DNA of 64,000 nucleotides from Pogostemon cablin. Lineage: Eukaryota > Streptophyta > Magnoliopsida > Lamiales > Lamiaceae. The stretch spans positions 9,102,985-9,166,984 of the forward strand of contig CM042985.1 of assembly GCA_023678885.1 (NCBI GenBank). Direction: 5' to 3'. Under the pieces are notes generated by a model. It ran no database searches. It saw only the letters and a list, made by a program, of their open reading frames with translations, and was not told where the DNA came from. Position numbers and translations under genes: made by a program. Position 1 is the first letter of the stretch. Each line of letters starts with the position of its first letter. Of the stretch, positions 25,159 to 36,962 are shown piece by piece.

Positions 25159-25315
25159 TCCATCAGTCGCAATATTAGAAGGTTATATGTACAAGCTGAA
25201 CAAATGGTTTGTGAAAAGGTGTGTGGCTGCATCCAATATGCATACTAATTTGACGAAATGGGCTGAAGGAGAATTCCAAAAGCATCATTGGGACGCGACA
25301 ATGCAACCATCATAG
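25159..25315 (+). pseudogene. MULE transposase pseudogene, C-terminal part
   Basis: Directly after the 3' LTR the frame reads PSVAILEGYMYKLNKWFVKR and then AASNMHTNLTKWAEGEF before a stop at 25313. This is the typical MULE region after the NIAESMNSLLRK motif at the end of the left part, so the two pieces were once contiguous. The normal C-terminal zinc-knuckle region is missing. Confidence 0.85.
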
Positions 25316-25482
25316 TTGATCTTGCTGCCTCCCTTTCATCTTTTCACCTACACACTATTCGAACACTTGTGACAAGAATTTTTATATCATGTCCGTGTAT
25401 AGCCTCATTCAATAATATTTAGACATAAATAAATAAGAGTATTTATAGGCAATATAGAGCAATTAAAGACAAATTTTAGAAA
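25316..25482. other. Spacer between MULE remnant and Helitron
   Basis: Short AT-rich spacer; I could not find the 3' terminal repeat of the MULE. Confidence 0.3.
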
Positions 25483-25873
25483 TCTTTATATATATAAAAA
25501 CAATAGAGGGTTCATTAATGACATCCCTATTTAATATCCCGCCTAAATTTTTTAGTAATTTTTGGTAAGTTTTAAAATCCATCACAACCTTTAATTTATC
25601 CATAATCAATCTTGACCATTAATTAAATAAAAAAATATCGATAATGAAAATTTATATTTATTTAATGCAACCACTTAACATTCATATAAACTTTGCATAT
25701 TTCATTCATATTATAGAGGTTTTTATCTATTTTATTCTTTGAGGGTTTTTTATTTATTATTTTCTAATCATAATCATATCTTGATTTGTATAAATATATT
25801 TCACCTTAAAATATTCATAATAGTGAAAGTCTTTTAAATATTCGATAGAAATATATAATAAGTTAGATTAATA

Positions 25874-26173
25874 TACTCCCCCCGTCTCGAGTATTTTTAC
25901 TCATTTGTACGGGCAAGGAGATTAAGATGTGTTATTTTTTAATATATAATGTAAGAAAAAGTAGGGATAAATTATTAATTAAAAAAAGTAAATAAAGTTG
26001 TTGGGAATGATGAATAAAGTGTAAAAAATAAGTAAATTTGTTGGGAATGATGAATAAAGTGTAAAATATATGTAATAAAATATTATGTGTTTTTACCATT
26101 AATGAAATTAGTAAAAATACGTGGGACATCCCAAAATGAAAAGTAAGTAAAAATACGTGGGATGGAGGGAGTA
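25874..26173. mobile_element. Stowaway-type MITE (family C, copy 2)
   Basis: TA-bounded ends TACTCCCCCCGTC and GGATGGAGGGAGTA, 300 bp. Internal layout and size match 7758-8056. It is nested in the Helitron. Confidence 0.85.
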
Positions 26174-26283
26174 CTATTTATTTACGTGTACATTATATAA
26201 AAATATAATCAATATACAATATATATCAAATTAATAGTATCTTATTATAATATACTATTAATAGTTTTTTTTACATGGTAACA

Positions 26284-26345
26284 TTTAGTTAGTCTTAAGG
26301 TTTAGGGTTTAGGTTTGAGGGTTTAGTGTTTATGATTTTAGGGTT
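26284..26345 (+). repeat. Telomere-like TTTAGGG tract
   Basis: Degenerate copies of the plant telomere unit TTTAGGG, all in one orientation. A similar short tract lies at 26510-26560. Confidence 0.8.
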
Positions 26346-26574
26346 TAGAGCTTTATTTTATTTTATTATATATATTTTTATTATATTAAATTTATTATCT
26401 TTTTTTTTTTTTTTTTGGGTTTGGGGTTTAGTATACCACTTGACACATATTTTTTGAGCATATTTATCTATATTTATCTAATTTTTTTTTATTATATTAA
26501 AGCAATAGGTTTAAAGGTTTAGGGTTTAGGGTTTTAGGGTTTAAGGGTTAAAGGTTTTATTTTATTTTATTATA

Positions 26575-26862
26575 TATTTCTTCCATCCCATAATAAATTT
26601 CACACTTTTCATTTTCGTCCGTCCCACAATAAACTTCACCACCCAAAAAAGAAAATATCACATCAATTCCCACCCCTAAAAGTTCATCTTAATTATAAAT
26701 TTACCACTCCCACCTAACACACATAACATACTTTATAATTTATTTATTATCTAAAAATTCTACATTACCCTCCAAAAGTTAATAAAGTTGGTCAAAAATG
26801 AACTTTTCTTAAATTAGTGTATCTACAGTAACGATGAAGTTTATTATGGGATAGAGAAAGTA
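26575..26862. mobile_element. Stowaway-type MITE (family D)
   Basis: The ends TATTTCTTCCATCCCATAAT and TTATGGGATAGAGAAAGTA form an imperfect inverted pair next to TA. It lies between telomere-like tracts inside the Helitron. Confidence 0.75.
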
Positions 26863-27814
26863 TATTTTTATTATGTTAAATTTATTATCTATATTTTTCT
26901 TTGGGTTTGGATTTTAGTATACCACTTGGTTTAATAATTTTTTTTAATATACATCGTTGAGCATATTTTGTGTGTCTTTAGGGTTTACTGAAATTAGTAA
27001 ATTTATTAGGATTTAGTGTTTTAGAATATTTAATTTTTTAGGATTATCTATAATAGTAATATCTGTATTTTAGGATTATGTATATCATGATAATATATTT
27101 GTTCAAATTTTATGTAATTTTATTAACTTTATAATAGTTCCGCGATATGCTCTGATTATTTGACAAAAAAAATCTTGCTAATTTGTTTGACCTTTTATTT
27201 TACATCCTATTATTATTTCTGCATTTGGGCTTTCTTAGATCTTAGTTACGTTTGTTGTGATTTTTTATATTAAAGTTTGAAGTGATAAATGTATTGTATA
27301 TGTATCATTTTTAACATTACATGTTCTCAAGTTGGTTAATCTCACTATATAATTTATTGTTTAAAATGTCTTAGTGATCCTGCTATTTTCATGTGATTAA
27401 TTATGATAGATTATAATTTCATTGACTATTATTTTGTTTTTCTTGGTTATATGGGTTTGCTAGATGAGAATTGTCATATTTATTGAACATGTGTAGGTAT
27501 GTTTTTCAAGGTTTAAACTTTTTTAATTCTAATTCTTCAACATTATTTATTCGCTCAAGTTATGAAGTGATATAATGTTTATTCATGTTAGAATTATTTC
27601 CTTAATTAACATTAATAATGATCATACCGGAAATTTTTTTTCAATCATTCATAATTTTATTTTACAATAATATGACATTACATTCCTAGAATCTAGAACT
27701 TGAAAAGATATTGATGTCATAGTGTTTTTTTATGTTAGCTTTTCTAATTGACATTATGGTCATGCTTGATTGATCTTTGTAATATGATTGTTAGTTGTTG
27801 CTGCCTTGATCTTT

Positions 27815-28040
27815 AAGGTTTAGGATTTAGGGTTTAAGGGTTTTGGGGATTTAGGGTTTAAGGTTTAGGGTATAGGCTTTAGGGATTTAGGGTTTAGGGC
27901 TTAAGGTTTTGGGTTTTGGGTTTAGAGGTTTGGGGTTTTAGGGTTTAAGATTTATGGTATAGGGTTTACGGTTTAGAATATAGGGTTTAGGGTTTAAGGT
28001 CTAGGGTATAGGCTTTAGGGTTTTAGAATTTAAGGTTTAT
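27815..28040 (+). repeat. Telomere-like TTTAGGG array, degenerate
   Basis: About 225 bp of TTTAGGG-related units (TTTAAGG, TTTTGGG, TATAGGG variants) in one orientation. It lies about 200 bp before the Helitron 3' end. Confidence 0.88.
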
Positions 28041-28222
28041 TCATGAACGGTTATGTTAAAAATAATAAGGATAAGAAATATAATAGCCATATAAATTTCA
28101 AATAGTATGATTCAAGAACAAAATTGTGCTTTATTAATTCAAGTTCTAAATAATTATTAAAAAGATACTATTAAAATATTTATAATTTATATTAAATATA
28201 AGTAGCATTGTAAAAACTAATT

Positions 28223-28239
28223 CCCGTGCAACGCACGGG
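28223..28239 (+). other. Helitron 3' terminal hairpin
   Basis: CCCGTGC, loop AAC, GCACGGG. It lies 12 nt before the terminal CTAG and is the presumed transposition terminator. Confidence 0.85.
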
Positions 28240-28310
28240 ATAAGTTTCTAGTTAACATAAAAAAAGAAAAGGATAAAAGTTTACTAAATTAGTAAATTAT
28301 ACCATGTGGT

Positions 28311-30132
28311 TGTTTGCCTATTTTTAGCACTCACGAGCAAGAATACTCGATCGTTGTAGTAGTATATCCCAAGAAAAAATTATCAATCCATAAAGGAGTT
28401 ATATTCGGACTAGCAAAATACGTGAGCTCATGTTCATTGTTGTTTTTGTAAAGATGATCGGGGGTTATGAGATTGATTAACAACTAAATCAAGAAGCAAG
28501 TAAATAAGATAGCAAATAAGATAAATGACAAGTAAAGAAAATGGGTGCTAAAGTTCAAGTATGGAAAAACATGGGATTAGAAACATCCAAGCACACTCGA
28601 TTCATATTATCATGCAAAAGGAATTCAACTCAATTGATGTAGACTAAGGGTGATCACGATTGTATCCTAAGCTCCCTTTCGGGTTACAAGGTTGTTGATC
28701 CATTTTAGACTCCCAAAAGCACTTAAGATCAAAGCCCAATATTAACCCCTTCCATCTAAGTACTAGTTAGATTAAACTCTCCCTTTTTGTGTACTAAGGC
28801 CAACGAATGGATTGGTTCCCCTCATTGAATTCAAATATCCTTTCGGTCAAACCCAAACTCAATGTCTATTCATGCCTTCCTAATACTATAGAGGGTCGTT
28901 TCCGTCTCACTCCAAGCAATACATACATGAACATCATGATAGCATTTAATTACCACAAATAATCCATTGATCAACAATCCATTAAACCAATAAACATTCA
29001 TGAATAACAAACCATGCCATCACAACATCAAGACAATTAAACTCCATGAATAGAAATCAACATCAATTAAATCAAAAACTAATTTAACCCACATGATAAT
29101 ATAAATCTAATATGCTCTTCATATTCCTAATCCCACTAGAGGGATTAGCCTAACATGATAAAAGTAATAAAACAAATAAATGATTCATTACAAATATCCA
29201 TAGTCTTAGATCTAAAGAAATACAAAATGAATGGATTATTCCCTATCAATTTCTTGAAGAGAATCTTCTATTCTTCTTGATCTCCACCTCTAGCTCTTGA
29301 TTCCTTGAGATCTCTCACACCCAATGGAAGGGATGAAGTTTTAATGGAGAATTAATGGAGATGATGAAGATGGATCAAAATGGATGAAAGTGGATGAAGA
29401 TGATGGTGGAAAATGGAAGAAATGGTGTGTGATGTGTGTGTAGATGGTGGGATTTTCGGATTCTCTGCCAATTATTGAATAAAGGGGTATTTATACCCCT
29501 ATGGAGGCTTCTAGAAGGATCTGGAAATTTCAGCAGGAAAATACACGGCACGAGTCGTGCTCTGCAACACGGCCACGAGGTGGCCGTGTTGTGTCTTCTG
29601 ATGCTGCCGCACGGCCTTTCCTTACAGGGCCGTGTTGATGACACGGCTCGTGTTGCCAACACGAGTCGTGTGTTGTAACACGGGCACAAGGTTGTCGTGT
29701 TGGCTCTTCTGATGTTGGCACACGGCCACTTCTTACAGGGCCGTGTTGATGACACGGCTCATGCTCCCGACTCGACTCGTGTGACTGGACACGACCTGAA
29801 GTTGCCCGTGTTGAATGACTAGATGTCGCCACACGGCCAACTCTTACAGGGCCGTGTTGGCTACACGGCCCGTGTTGGTGCTGGTTCCTGCATTTCTTCA
29901 CTGTTTTGGCTCGTTCTCCCTCGTTTCAACTCCGAATTGATATCCGCTTTTTCCTACATCTTCCTTATCATGTTTAGCATCAAATAAAAAGTGAAAATCT
30001 TAAGTTTAAGCTCATTCACACACATTTTAATAAAAACACAAAACACCACCAATTAATACACAAATACGGATAAAATAATACGAAAAACACATACAAAAGA
30101 CACTAAAATCTAGGTGAAAATAGCTCTAATCA
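28311..30132 (-). mobile_element. Solo LTR, 1.82 kb, TSD GTGGT
   Basis: On the minus strand it begins TGATTAGAGC and ends GGCAAACA. GTGGT flanks it at 28306-28310 and 30133-30137. The first part on the minus strand (ATTTTCACCTAGATTTTAGT) parallels the solo LTR at 34833. There is no internal region or second LTR. It looks like a long non-coding LTR of a Tat/Athila-like Gypsy element. It lies about 60 bp from the Helitron 3' end. Confidence 0.85.
29550..29880. repeat. GC-rich CACGGCC/GGCCGTG repeat block in the LTR
   Basis: Motifs such as ACACGGC, GGGCCGTGTTG and ACACGAGTCGTG recur, with two longer near-copies around 29560-29660 and 29670-29770. A comparable block sits at about 35055-35345 in the LTR at 34833. 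Open frames through it on both strands are by-products. Confidence 0.8.
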
Positions 30133-30137
30133 GTGGT

Positions 30138-30706
30138 GAGAGAGAGGGATGGTAAATTATCTATATTGACAAATATAGATAGAGAAAGAAAAAGGTGTAA
30201 TATTAATGGAGGAGGATAATTCATGAAGAAGTTTTGTTTTTTGTGCTAACAAGAAATCTTGCTATCATGAAGCTACTTGATCAACAAGAGAACTGATTAG
30301 AGGAAAAAGAGAGAACTGATGAGAGGAAAGGGTGGTTCTGAAGTTATGTTGAACAAGCTGCAGTCTTAGAGGGTGGGGAGGGGGACAATTCTAAATCGGT
30401 GATTTTCAAGATTTTCAATTGCATGAAAAAGTATTACACAAATGTAGGCAGAAAGACGTGCGATTGTTCATGCTTCATGTGTAACAAAAAATACGACTAA
30501 ATTGCTTATAATAGAAAATTCAATGGTCCAAACAAAATATTACATGATTGAAGGAACTTCGAATACAAAAAAAGTTAATGGTCCAAACTAAAATACCTAC
30601 ATTTACCATTTGAGTACACAACTCAACAAAAATGCTAACCTAGCATATTTTGCAAACTGCATTGTTATAAGTTCATCTAATAACTAAATAATTGAAGTAC
30701 TACTAA
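30138..30706. other. Gene-free region
   Basis: No gene or bounded element is evident. It may be the 3' flank of the Ulp1-type element. Confidence 0.35.
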
Positions 30707-33700
30707 TTAAAGTGCAACGAGTTCATTTGAGAATAGCTCCGCACAAAATCGTTTTCTCCACTCCACACATTTTGAAGGATCGATCTTATCAACCAAGTGG
30801 TCAGTGGCAAGACACTTAATGAACTTGATAGCTAAAAGACCACAATCATCACCTCCACATTGGTTAGGTGTTTGATCATAAAGTACCAAAGTCCATTCAT
30901 TCTTGACGTCTTTAATACCCTTTTTTCTCCAAACTTTCGCCTATGAACAAATAGACGAAAGCATTACCGCCATATGTTTAAACTCTTTTTCAATATCATC
31001 CATGGAACTCCATTTTTACATTGAGTCATAAACAAAAATTTCTTGAGTGTCAATCATTAACTCATATGCAACTCAATGTGATCCAGACACATGTGCAACA
31101 CCTAGGACCCGAGAAATATCAGACCAATGACAATCTCCATGTATTGATAAATTTCCACCTACATATTCCATTATCACCTTACTTTTGTCTTTTCACTTCT
31201 ATTTTTTATTTGTTACACTTGATGTACGAGCTGTTTTCCAATTGTTCCACTCACTTTTCAAGGTATTTTGTGTTCAACAATAGCCAAATCTTTTGAGAAA
31301 GCAATCGACCATAATTTGGACTTCAATATGATCAATCCCAATAAACCATCATTATGCGTCATCGAACAATGAAAAATATTAATCAATATCTCGACAACTA
31401 AATAATAAGAGAGTAATAAGAAATATAAATATTCACAATTCTTAGAATCAAGCCAATTTAGTTCCGGCGACGATAGAGGATAGAGCTTATCAAACCACTT
31501 AACATGCACTACTCCAATGCTCTCATCAGTAGTCTTCACTTTGGCACTAAATAAAGTAACAAGTGAATAAATATAATTTCCATCACATTATTATTTAATC
31601 TAACTACATAATTGTTATTTACCTTTCACAATTATAGTTGGAATTACACTAATCTTAAAAAATTATAATATTTTTGGGATCATATTCTGATATGACAAGA
31701 TTGTATTTTAACCCCAATTGTTGAGTCATCCCAATTTGTACCTTTTTCTTCTCCATGCTAAAAGATGTAAATGGTGATTTCTTGTACTTGCTTTCTATCT
31801 TCTCCCTACAATACAGTTTACTTGCCTCCTTGTTTGGAGAAACTAAGTTGACAACTGTAGATAAAGGATTATTACAAGAGACATTGTGTTCTATTACTTT
31901 GCTCTCATTGTAGATGTTTAGATCATGTATTAATCTTTCGACAGAAAAGACATGCAAGTTATTAGACTCACTTTGAGGAACGCATGTATAGTTGTCTTCC
32001 ATTGCACATGTATCATTGTCTTTGAAGTTGCTCATAAGGCTGCAATGTTCATTTAATTTGGAGTTGCTTTCTGGGTTGTATGTGTGGGGATTCTGGCGTC
32101 CATGTGAGTTTTTCTCCTCATTAGGGTTGTCGGTACAATATGCACACTTAGACTTTTTCAACAGTTCACTCAAGATGTTCTGCATGACATCCTTCAACTC
32201 ATCAAACCTCTTGTCAAAATGTTCTTGAATTTGATCAATTCTCATATTAACTTCCGTTATTTTGATCAAAGCGAGAGCCACATCCTGTATATCACAAATA
32301 AAATATAGTAAGATAAATCATATAGGGTGGTCAATTTTATCCGTCGGGTCAGGTTACCTGAGTGATTGGGTAAAGATAGGGTAGGCAAAATCGGGTAGAG
32401 GATCAGGTAATACCCGTACCCGAAAAAAAACAGGTAAGAGTAGAGTACGGGTTTTCCTTTTATACCCGCGTACCCGACCCGATTATCCGTTATATAATAT
32501 ATATATATATATATTAATATTATATATATATATATTATGTTATATATATTAATATATATTATATTATATTATATTATATATTACTAAGGAGATCGTAGTT
32601 TTCGATATACTTTCAAGTATTGGATTACGATATTTATTCACATGTTATTATATTAACTATGTTGATTTCTTGTTGTTGCACTTGAATTAAATATTATTCT
32701 CTATTATGAATTTTATTTTTATGCTTTATGTTTATTTTGATGTTTTTGTGTCAATTTTGAGGGAAAAAAATTGATACGGAAAGGTGTGGGTTGATGCGAG
32801 TAGGGTTGGTTAGGTTCAAGTTATTACAGATATTCATATTATACCCGTTCAAAATATTCGTCCATCATTTCTTGCAGGTATCCGTATATCCGAGGGTTAT
32901 CCATTTACCCGATAAATAAACCCGCATCCTATCCGATGCCACAATTGAGGGTAATAGGGTAGGGTATGGATATGGTAATTGGGTAGCGGGTAGTATATGG
33001 ATTTGCTCAATCCGTACCCTACCCTGCCCGTTTACATCCCTAAAACCATACTTTTTAAAACCCTAAACCCATATATTCAAAATACCTTTTCTCCACTATT
33101 CCCATCAACAGATTTTTTCTCAATATGATCATACTTCTTTTTTTATCTTATTTTCCTACGTACTTCATTTTCTGCTAAATCGTGCATTTTTTCATTCTTT
33201 TTTTAATTACTTTCTTCATTTATCTTGTGGAAGACTTCATTTCACTTTTCTAAGCTAATAAACTATTTTTTTCATCTCAACTGGAGTGGGAATTAGCTTT
33301 GAAGAAATGAAAATCTGCAAATAATAACATAAACAAAGTATATCATGTGTAACATAAAGCAAAGTAAAATACTAAAAATTATTTCAGAAGATATACTTAT
33401 GCTAGACCCGAACGAAACTCCAACACATAGATTTGGAAAAAAGTGCATTCAATGTATCAAAGAAAGGCGTTTGAAGTGGTTTGTATCTTAGCAATCTTGG
33501 ATACACATTATTTCATTTTTCATAGGAGCCCCATACTTCTCACCCAAAGCAGAAATTGCTTCATACGCCCAAATTTGAATTGCATAAGGAAATCCATTAG
33601 CATTAAACTTCAATTCTTTGTGCCCCGACTTATTATTATTTTTTCCTTAAACTTAGGCATTCTGTCTTGAAACTTCCTTATATTTGATACCAAATATTCA

Positions 33701-34272
33701 AAAAATACTCTTCCCCATGGATGTAGATTAAATTTAGGAATGTCATCTAACAAATGCATGTGACTCAAATCAATTTTTGCAGTTGTTTATCACGTGAAAC
33801 TAGGACGCCTTCAAGAAAGTATAACAGGACAAGCTTAAAACACCTATCCGAGTCACTACTATCCTTACTACATATATTATCGTAAAGCTTCTCAATATTA
33901 GACAGGTAGACATTTTTAGTTTTTTTAAAGAAAGTAGAAATTAGAAGTGCTTGGATAAATAGACAAAGATTCAAACCTCAACCCTGTGATCTAACACAGT
34001 TCTTTGTATCCAAAAGTTGTCTCATGTCCACTTATATGAAATAAAACTTTATCCTTGGACATGCTTGTATCTTGTCGAAGCAACAAATGATAATATAGTT
34101 GAGCTTGAAATTGAATCTTCTGTACTCGTAAGAATTGTTCAAAGCACGAGTTCTTGAATGATGTCATGCTCTGACCATTCAATATACACTTTATCTTTTT
34201 AAGAACATCCCAAGATGATCGACAACTAATTTTCGCCCTAAATTTCCTTTCTTCGTCTACTTGTAATTCCAT
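30707..34272 (-). pseudogene. DUF1985 / Ulp1-like protease transposon gene, decayed
   Basis: Plant transposons often carry genes joining a DUF1985 domain to an Ulp1-type cysteine protease that resembles SUMO proteases. On the minus strand, 34272-33400 reads in DUF1985 order (CFEQFLRVQKIQFQAQLYYH, LVLLYFLEGVLVSRD, FNLHPWGRVFFEYLVS, FPYAIQIWAYEAISALGEKY), with frame changes. A Lys/Asn-rich linker frame occupies 32281-31655. The protease part follows: VAYELMIDTQEIFVYDSM near 31070-31020 gives the catalytic His region and Asp, and YDQTPNQCGGDDCGLLAIKF near 30880-30825 gives the catalytic Cys. The codon after the catalytic His is a stop (31073-31075) where Trp is usual. The gene is also split by a hAT MITE at 32323-33042. 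It is non-functional. I cannot tell whether the host element was MULE or CACTA type. Confidence 0.78.
32323..33042. mobile_element. hAT-type MITE, 720 bp
   Basis: The ends are TAGGGTGGTC and its partner TTTACATCCCTA. The flanks AAATCATA (32315-32322) and AAACCATA (33043-33050) form an 8 bp duplication with one mismatch. Subterminal GGGTA/TACCC motifs repeat at both ends. No transposase frame is present. It interrupts the Ulp1-type pseudogene. Confidence 0.82.
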
Positions 34273-34827
34273 TTCTGCTAATAAAATAATTGAATGGTAA
34301 AATTAAATGGATATGTATGATGATAGAATTGAATATTGAGATTAATCCAAATTACGCATTAATGATAAAAAACACATGACAATGATAATTTGATAATCAT
34401 TTCAAGAATTTGTTGCTGAAAGTGGAGAATAAGTACATACTTAACATCGTGATACACCATAAAAAGAACGTTTAGGATAAAAGATGTAGCAAACAAGAAA
34501 CAACAAGGCAAGTTGCACCATATTTCAGGTTCTCTTCAAACTTTAAGAGTAGCTCAGGATTTTAATGTATGTGTTAAACCAACATCTAGCCTCATGAGAT
34601 TAATAGATGCTAATAGGTTTGTTCTTACATCTTTAATGAAACATGAGAGGATTATAACATGTAATAAGACTTGATGTTCAATTTCCAACATTAAGAAATC
34701 ATTTGCTTCAAAATTATGATTCATTCCCTATTTAAAACTTGCACTACATAGGTACAACTCATTTCTCTTAGAAAGAAATATAATTTGTGTGCAATTTGTG
34801 AAAGAAATATAGAACATAATTCAAAGT
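34273..34827. other. Gene-free region
   Basis: AT-rich DNA upstream of the DUF1985 frame; nothing bounded is seen. Confidence 0.35.
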
Positions 34828-34832
34828 GTCTC

Positions 34833-36957
34833 TGATCGTAGTCATTTTTACCTAAATTTTAGTGTCTTTATTTGTGGATTTTCAGATGTTTTATCCGTAT
34901 TTGTGTGACTTTTGGTGGAGTTATTGTTATAATGTGAAATGTGGTATGAATTTATAGAATTGTGTAAATGAGCTTAAACATGTGTAAAACAGGTCAAGAA
35001 ATGAAGAAAAATAGAGTCGGGAGCAAAACAGAGATGGAAGTACAGGGCATGCTCGGACACGGGCCATGTGCGGAACACAGACCTGTCCGAGGTGGCCGTG
35101 TACCGTCATTAGAATACAGAGCTCGCCCAAGAGGGCCATTTTCTACGGTACGAGCCATACGCTGTTGCACGTCCCATGTGCAGAACACGGGCCTGTAAGA
35201 AGAAGCCGTGTAATGTCATCAGAAAACGCTACACGGCCATGATCAAAGCCGTGTAGTGCAGCTCGAGCCGTGTCCGGAAGTACGCACAACATGCCAAAAT
35301 AGGTGTGCCCTACACATGCCGTGCACTGCTACATGGGCCGTGTAGGTGCAAAAACCTGTGCAGTTTTTAGAATGTTTCGTAAGCTTCTAGAAGGTCCATT
35401 AGTGATATAAAAGTGTGACTTGTGCAAAATTTAAAGGGAGATCAAAATTAAGAGCAGTTACACACACTCCACACCATATTTTCACATACTAGATCCATAA
35501 ATCCACCTCTATCCATTAGATCCATCCAATTCCATTTGTTCTTCCACAATCAATCCATAAATCCATCACCCAATCCATTCATCCACCATTTTGAGAAGAG
35601 GAAAACATCAAGAATTGTAAGAGTTAGCATATTGAAGAGAAGGAAGGTTTCTCCATGAAAGAGAAGCCAATCTACTTTTCATTTGTTGATTTTCTTCTTA
35701 TTTTGGTTCAAATGGAGCAAAGCTTGATTTGTATTGATCTAAACACAATGTGTAGTGGCTAGTCCTATAGTAGGGCTAATCATATGAATGGTTGAGATGA
35801 AAGCTAGATGTGTAGAACTTGAGAAGTGAATGTAGTTAAATTGTGGATTTCCTTTTATGATATATGAATCATGTTTCATTTTAATACTTGTGTGATTAGA
35901 TTTTCTATTCATAGTATTAGGATGGCCATTCCAATGTTATGAGTGGATGTTTAATTGAATCATATATTAAAATATGCATGCATATTAGTGTGGGGAAATA
36001 AGTCATATCCTTCTTATGCTTAGAACATTCATAGAGAGATACTTAAGAAATTGAGTGAAAAGAACTAACTTATGATGATAGTATATACCTTAAGAGAATT
36101 GAGATTAAGATTAATCTTAGGAGATTTAGGCTTGTAAAAGAGTCGAGAACCTAATTGCCTTGACCATAGGGATTAGGGGTAAAATCGTGATTCCTTTTAG
36201 TCCACAAATTAATGAAGTTCACCATCAAAAGTTATACATATCTAGCTAGAGTCTTAACCATGATTATGATTAGCCTTGCTCTCTTCTCAAGTGAATTCTA
36301 CCTCCATTCCAATCATCATTTGTGTGTTGTTTGAATCATTACTTTGTTAGTTCAAATTCTTAATTAATTGAGTAGAACAATAATTAGTAGCTTAAACAAT
36401 CAAACCTTTATTATATCATTCTTACAAAGCATAAATCAATAGAAAATCAGATACAATCATGAGTTTACTTTTCCTTGGGATGAAATTATTATAAATTTTG
36501 TACTTGGTCACACGTTTACTCGATGATAGAGTCTCTTATTCTTACACATTTTTACAAGAAATGCGACTAAGAACATGGGAAATCCACAATTTAACTACAT
36601 TCACTTCTCAAGTTCTACACATCTAGCTTTCATCTCAACCATCCATATGATTAGCCATGCTCTCTTCTCAAGTGAATTCTACCTCCATTCCAATCATCAT
36701 TTTTGTGTTGTTTGAATCATTACTTTGTTAGTTCAAATTCTTAGTTAATTGAGTAGAACAATAATTAGTAGCTTAAACAATCAAACCTTCAATATATCAT
36801 TCTTACAAAGCATAAATCAATAGAAAATCCGGATACAATCATGAGTTTACTTTTCCCTGGGACGATATTATTATAAATTTTGTACTTGGTCACACGTTTA
36901 CTCGACGATAGAGTCTCTTACTCTTACACATTTTTACAAGAAATTAGACTAAGAACA
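34833..36957 (+). mobile_element. Solo LTR, 2.1 kb, TSD GTCTC, internally rearranged
   Basis: It begins TGATCGTAGTC and ends AAGAACA. GTCTC flanks it at 34828-34832 and 36958-36962. It shares its 5' portion (TTTTTACCTAAATTTTAGTG) and a CACGG-rich block with the LTR at 28311. About 0.4 kb of extra length near the 3' end comes from a local inverted copy plus a direct duplication. No coding region or second LTR is nearby. Confidence 0.85.
36268..36957. repeat. Direct duplication with an inverted insert inside the LTR
   Basis: 36268-36575 is repeated at about 36653-36957 (CTCTCTTCTCAAGTGAATTC... in both). The piece between, about 36581-36652, is the reverse complement of about 35762-35853 (AGTTCTACACATCTAGCTTT against AAAGCTAGATGTGTAGAACT). 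Confidence 0.88.
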
Positions 36958-36962
36958 GTCTC

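Larger units (their letters stand above)
25483..28251 (+). mobile_element. Non-autonomous Helitron, about 2.77 kb
   Basis: The 3' end is classic: a 7 bp stem hairpin CCCGTGCAACGCACGGG, then 12 nt ending CTAG, followed by host T. The proposed 5' end is TCTTTATATATATAAAA, preceded by host A, so the element sits in an A|T target with no duplication, as Helitrons do. The 3' border is firm; the 5' border is chosen by pattern. There is no Rep/helicase frame. It carries two Stowaway MITEs and several telomere-like tracts. Confidence 0.72.

Noticed and set aside
29375..29901. Frames with repeated Arg/His/Ser text in the solo LTR
   Set aside because: They follow the CACGGCC repeat array and are not conserved as protein.
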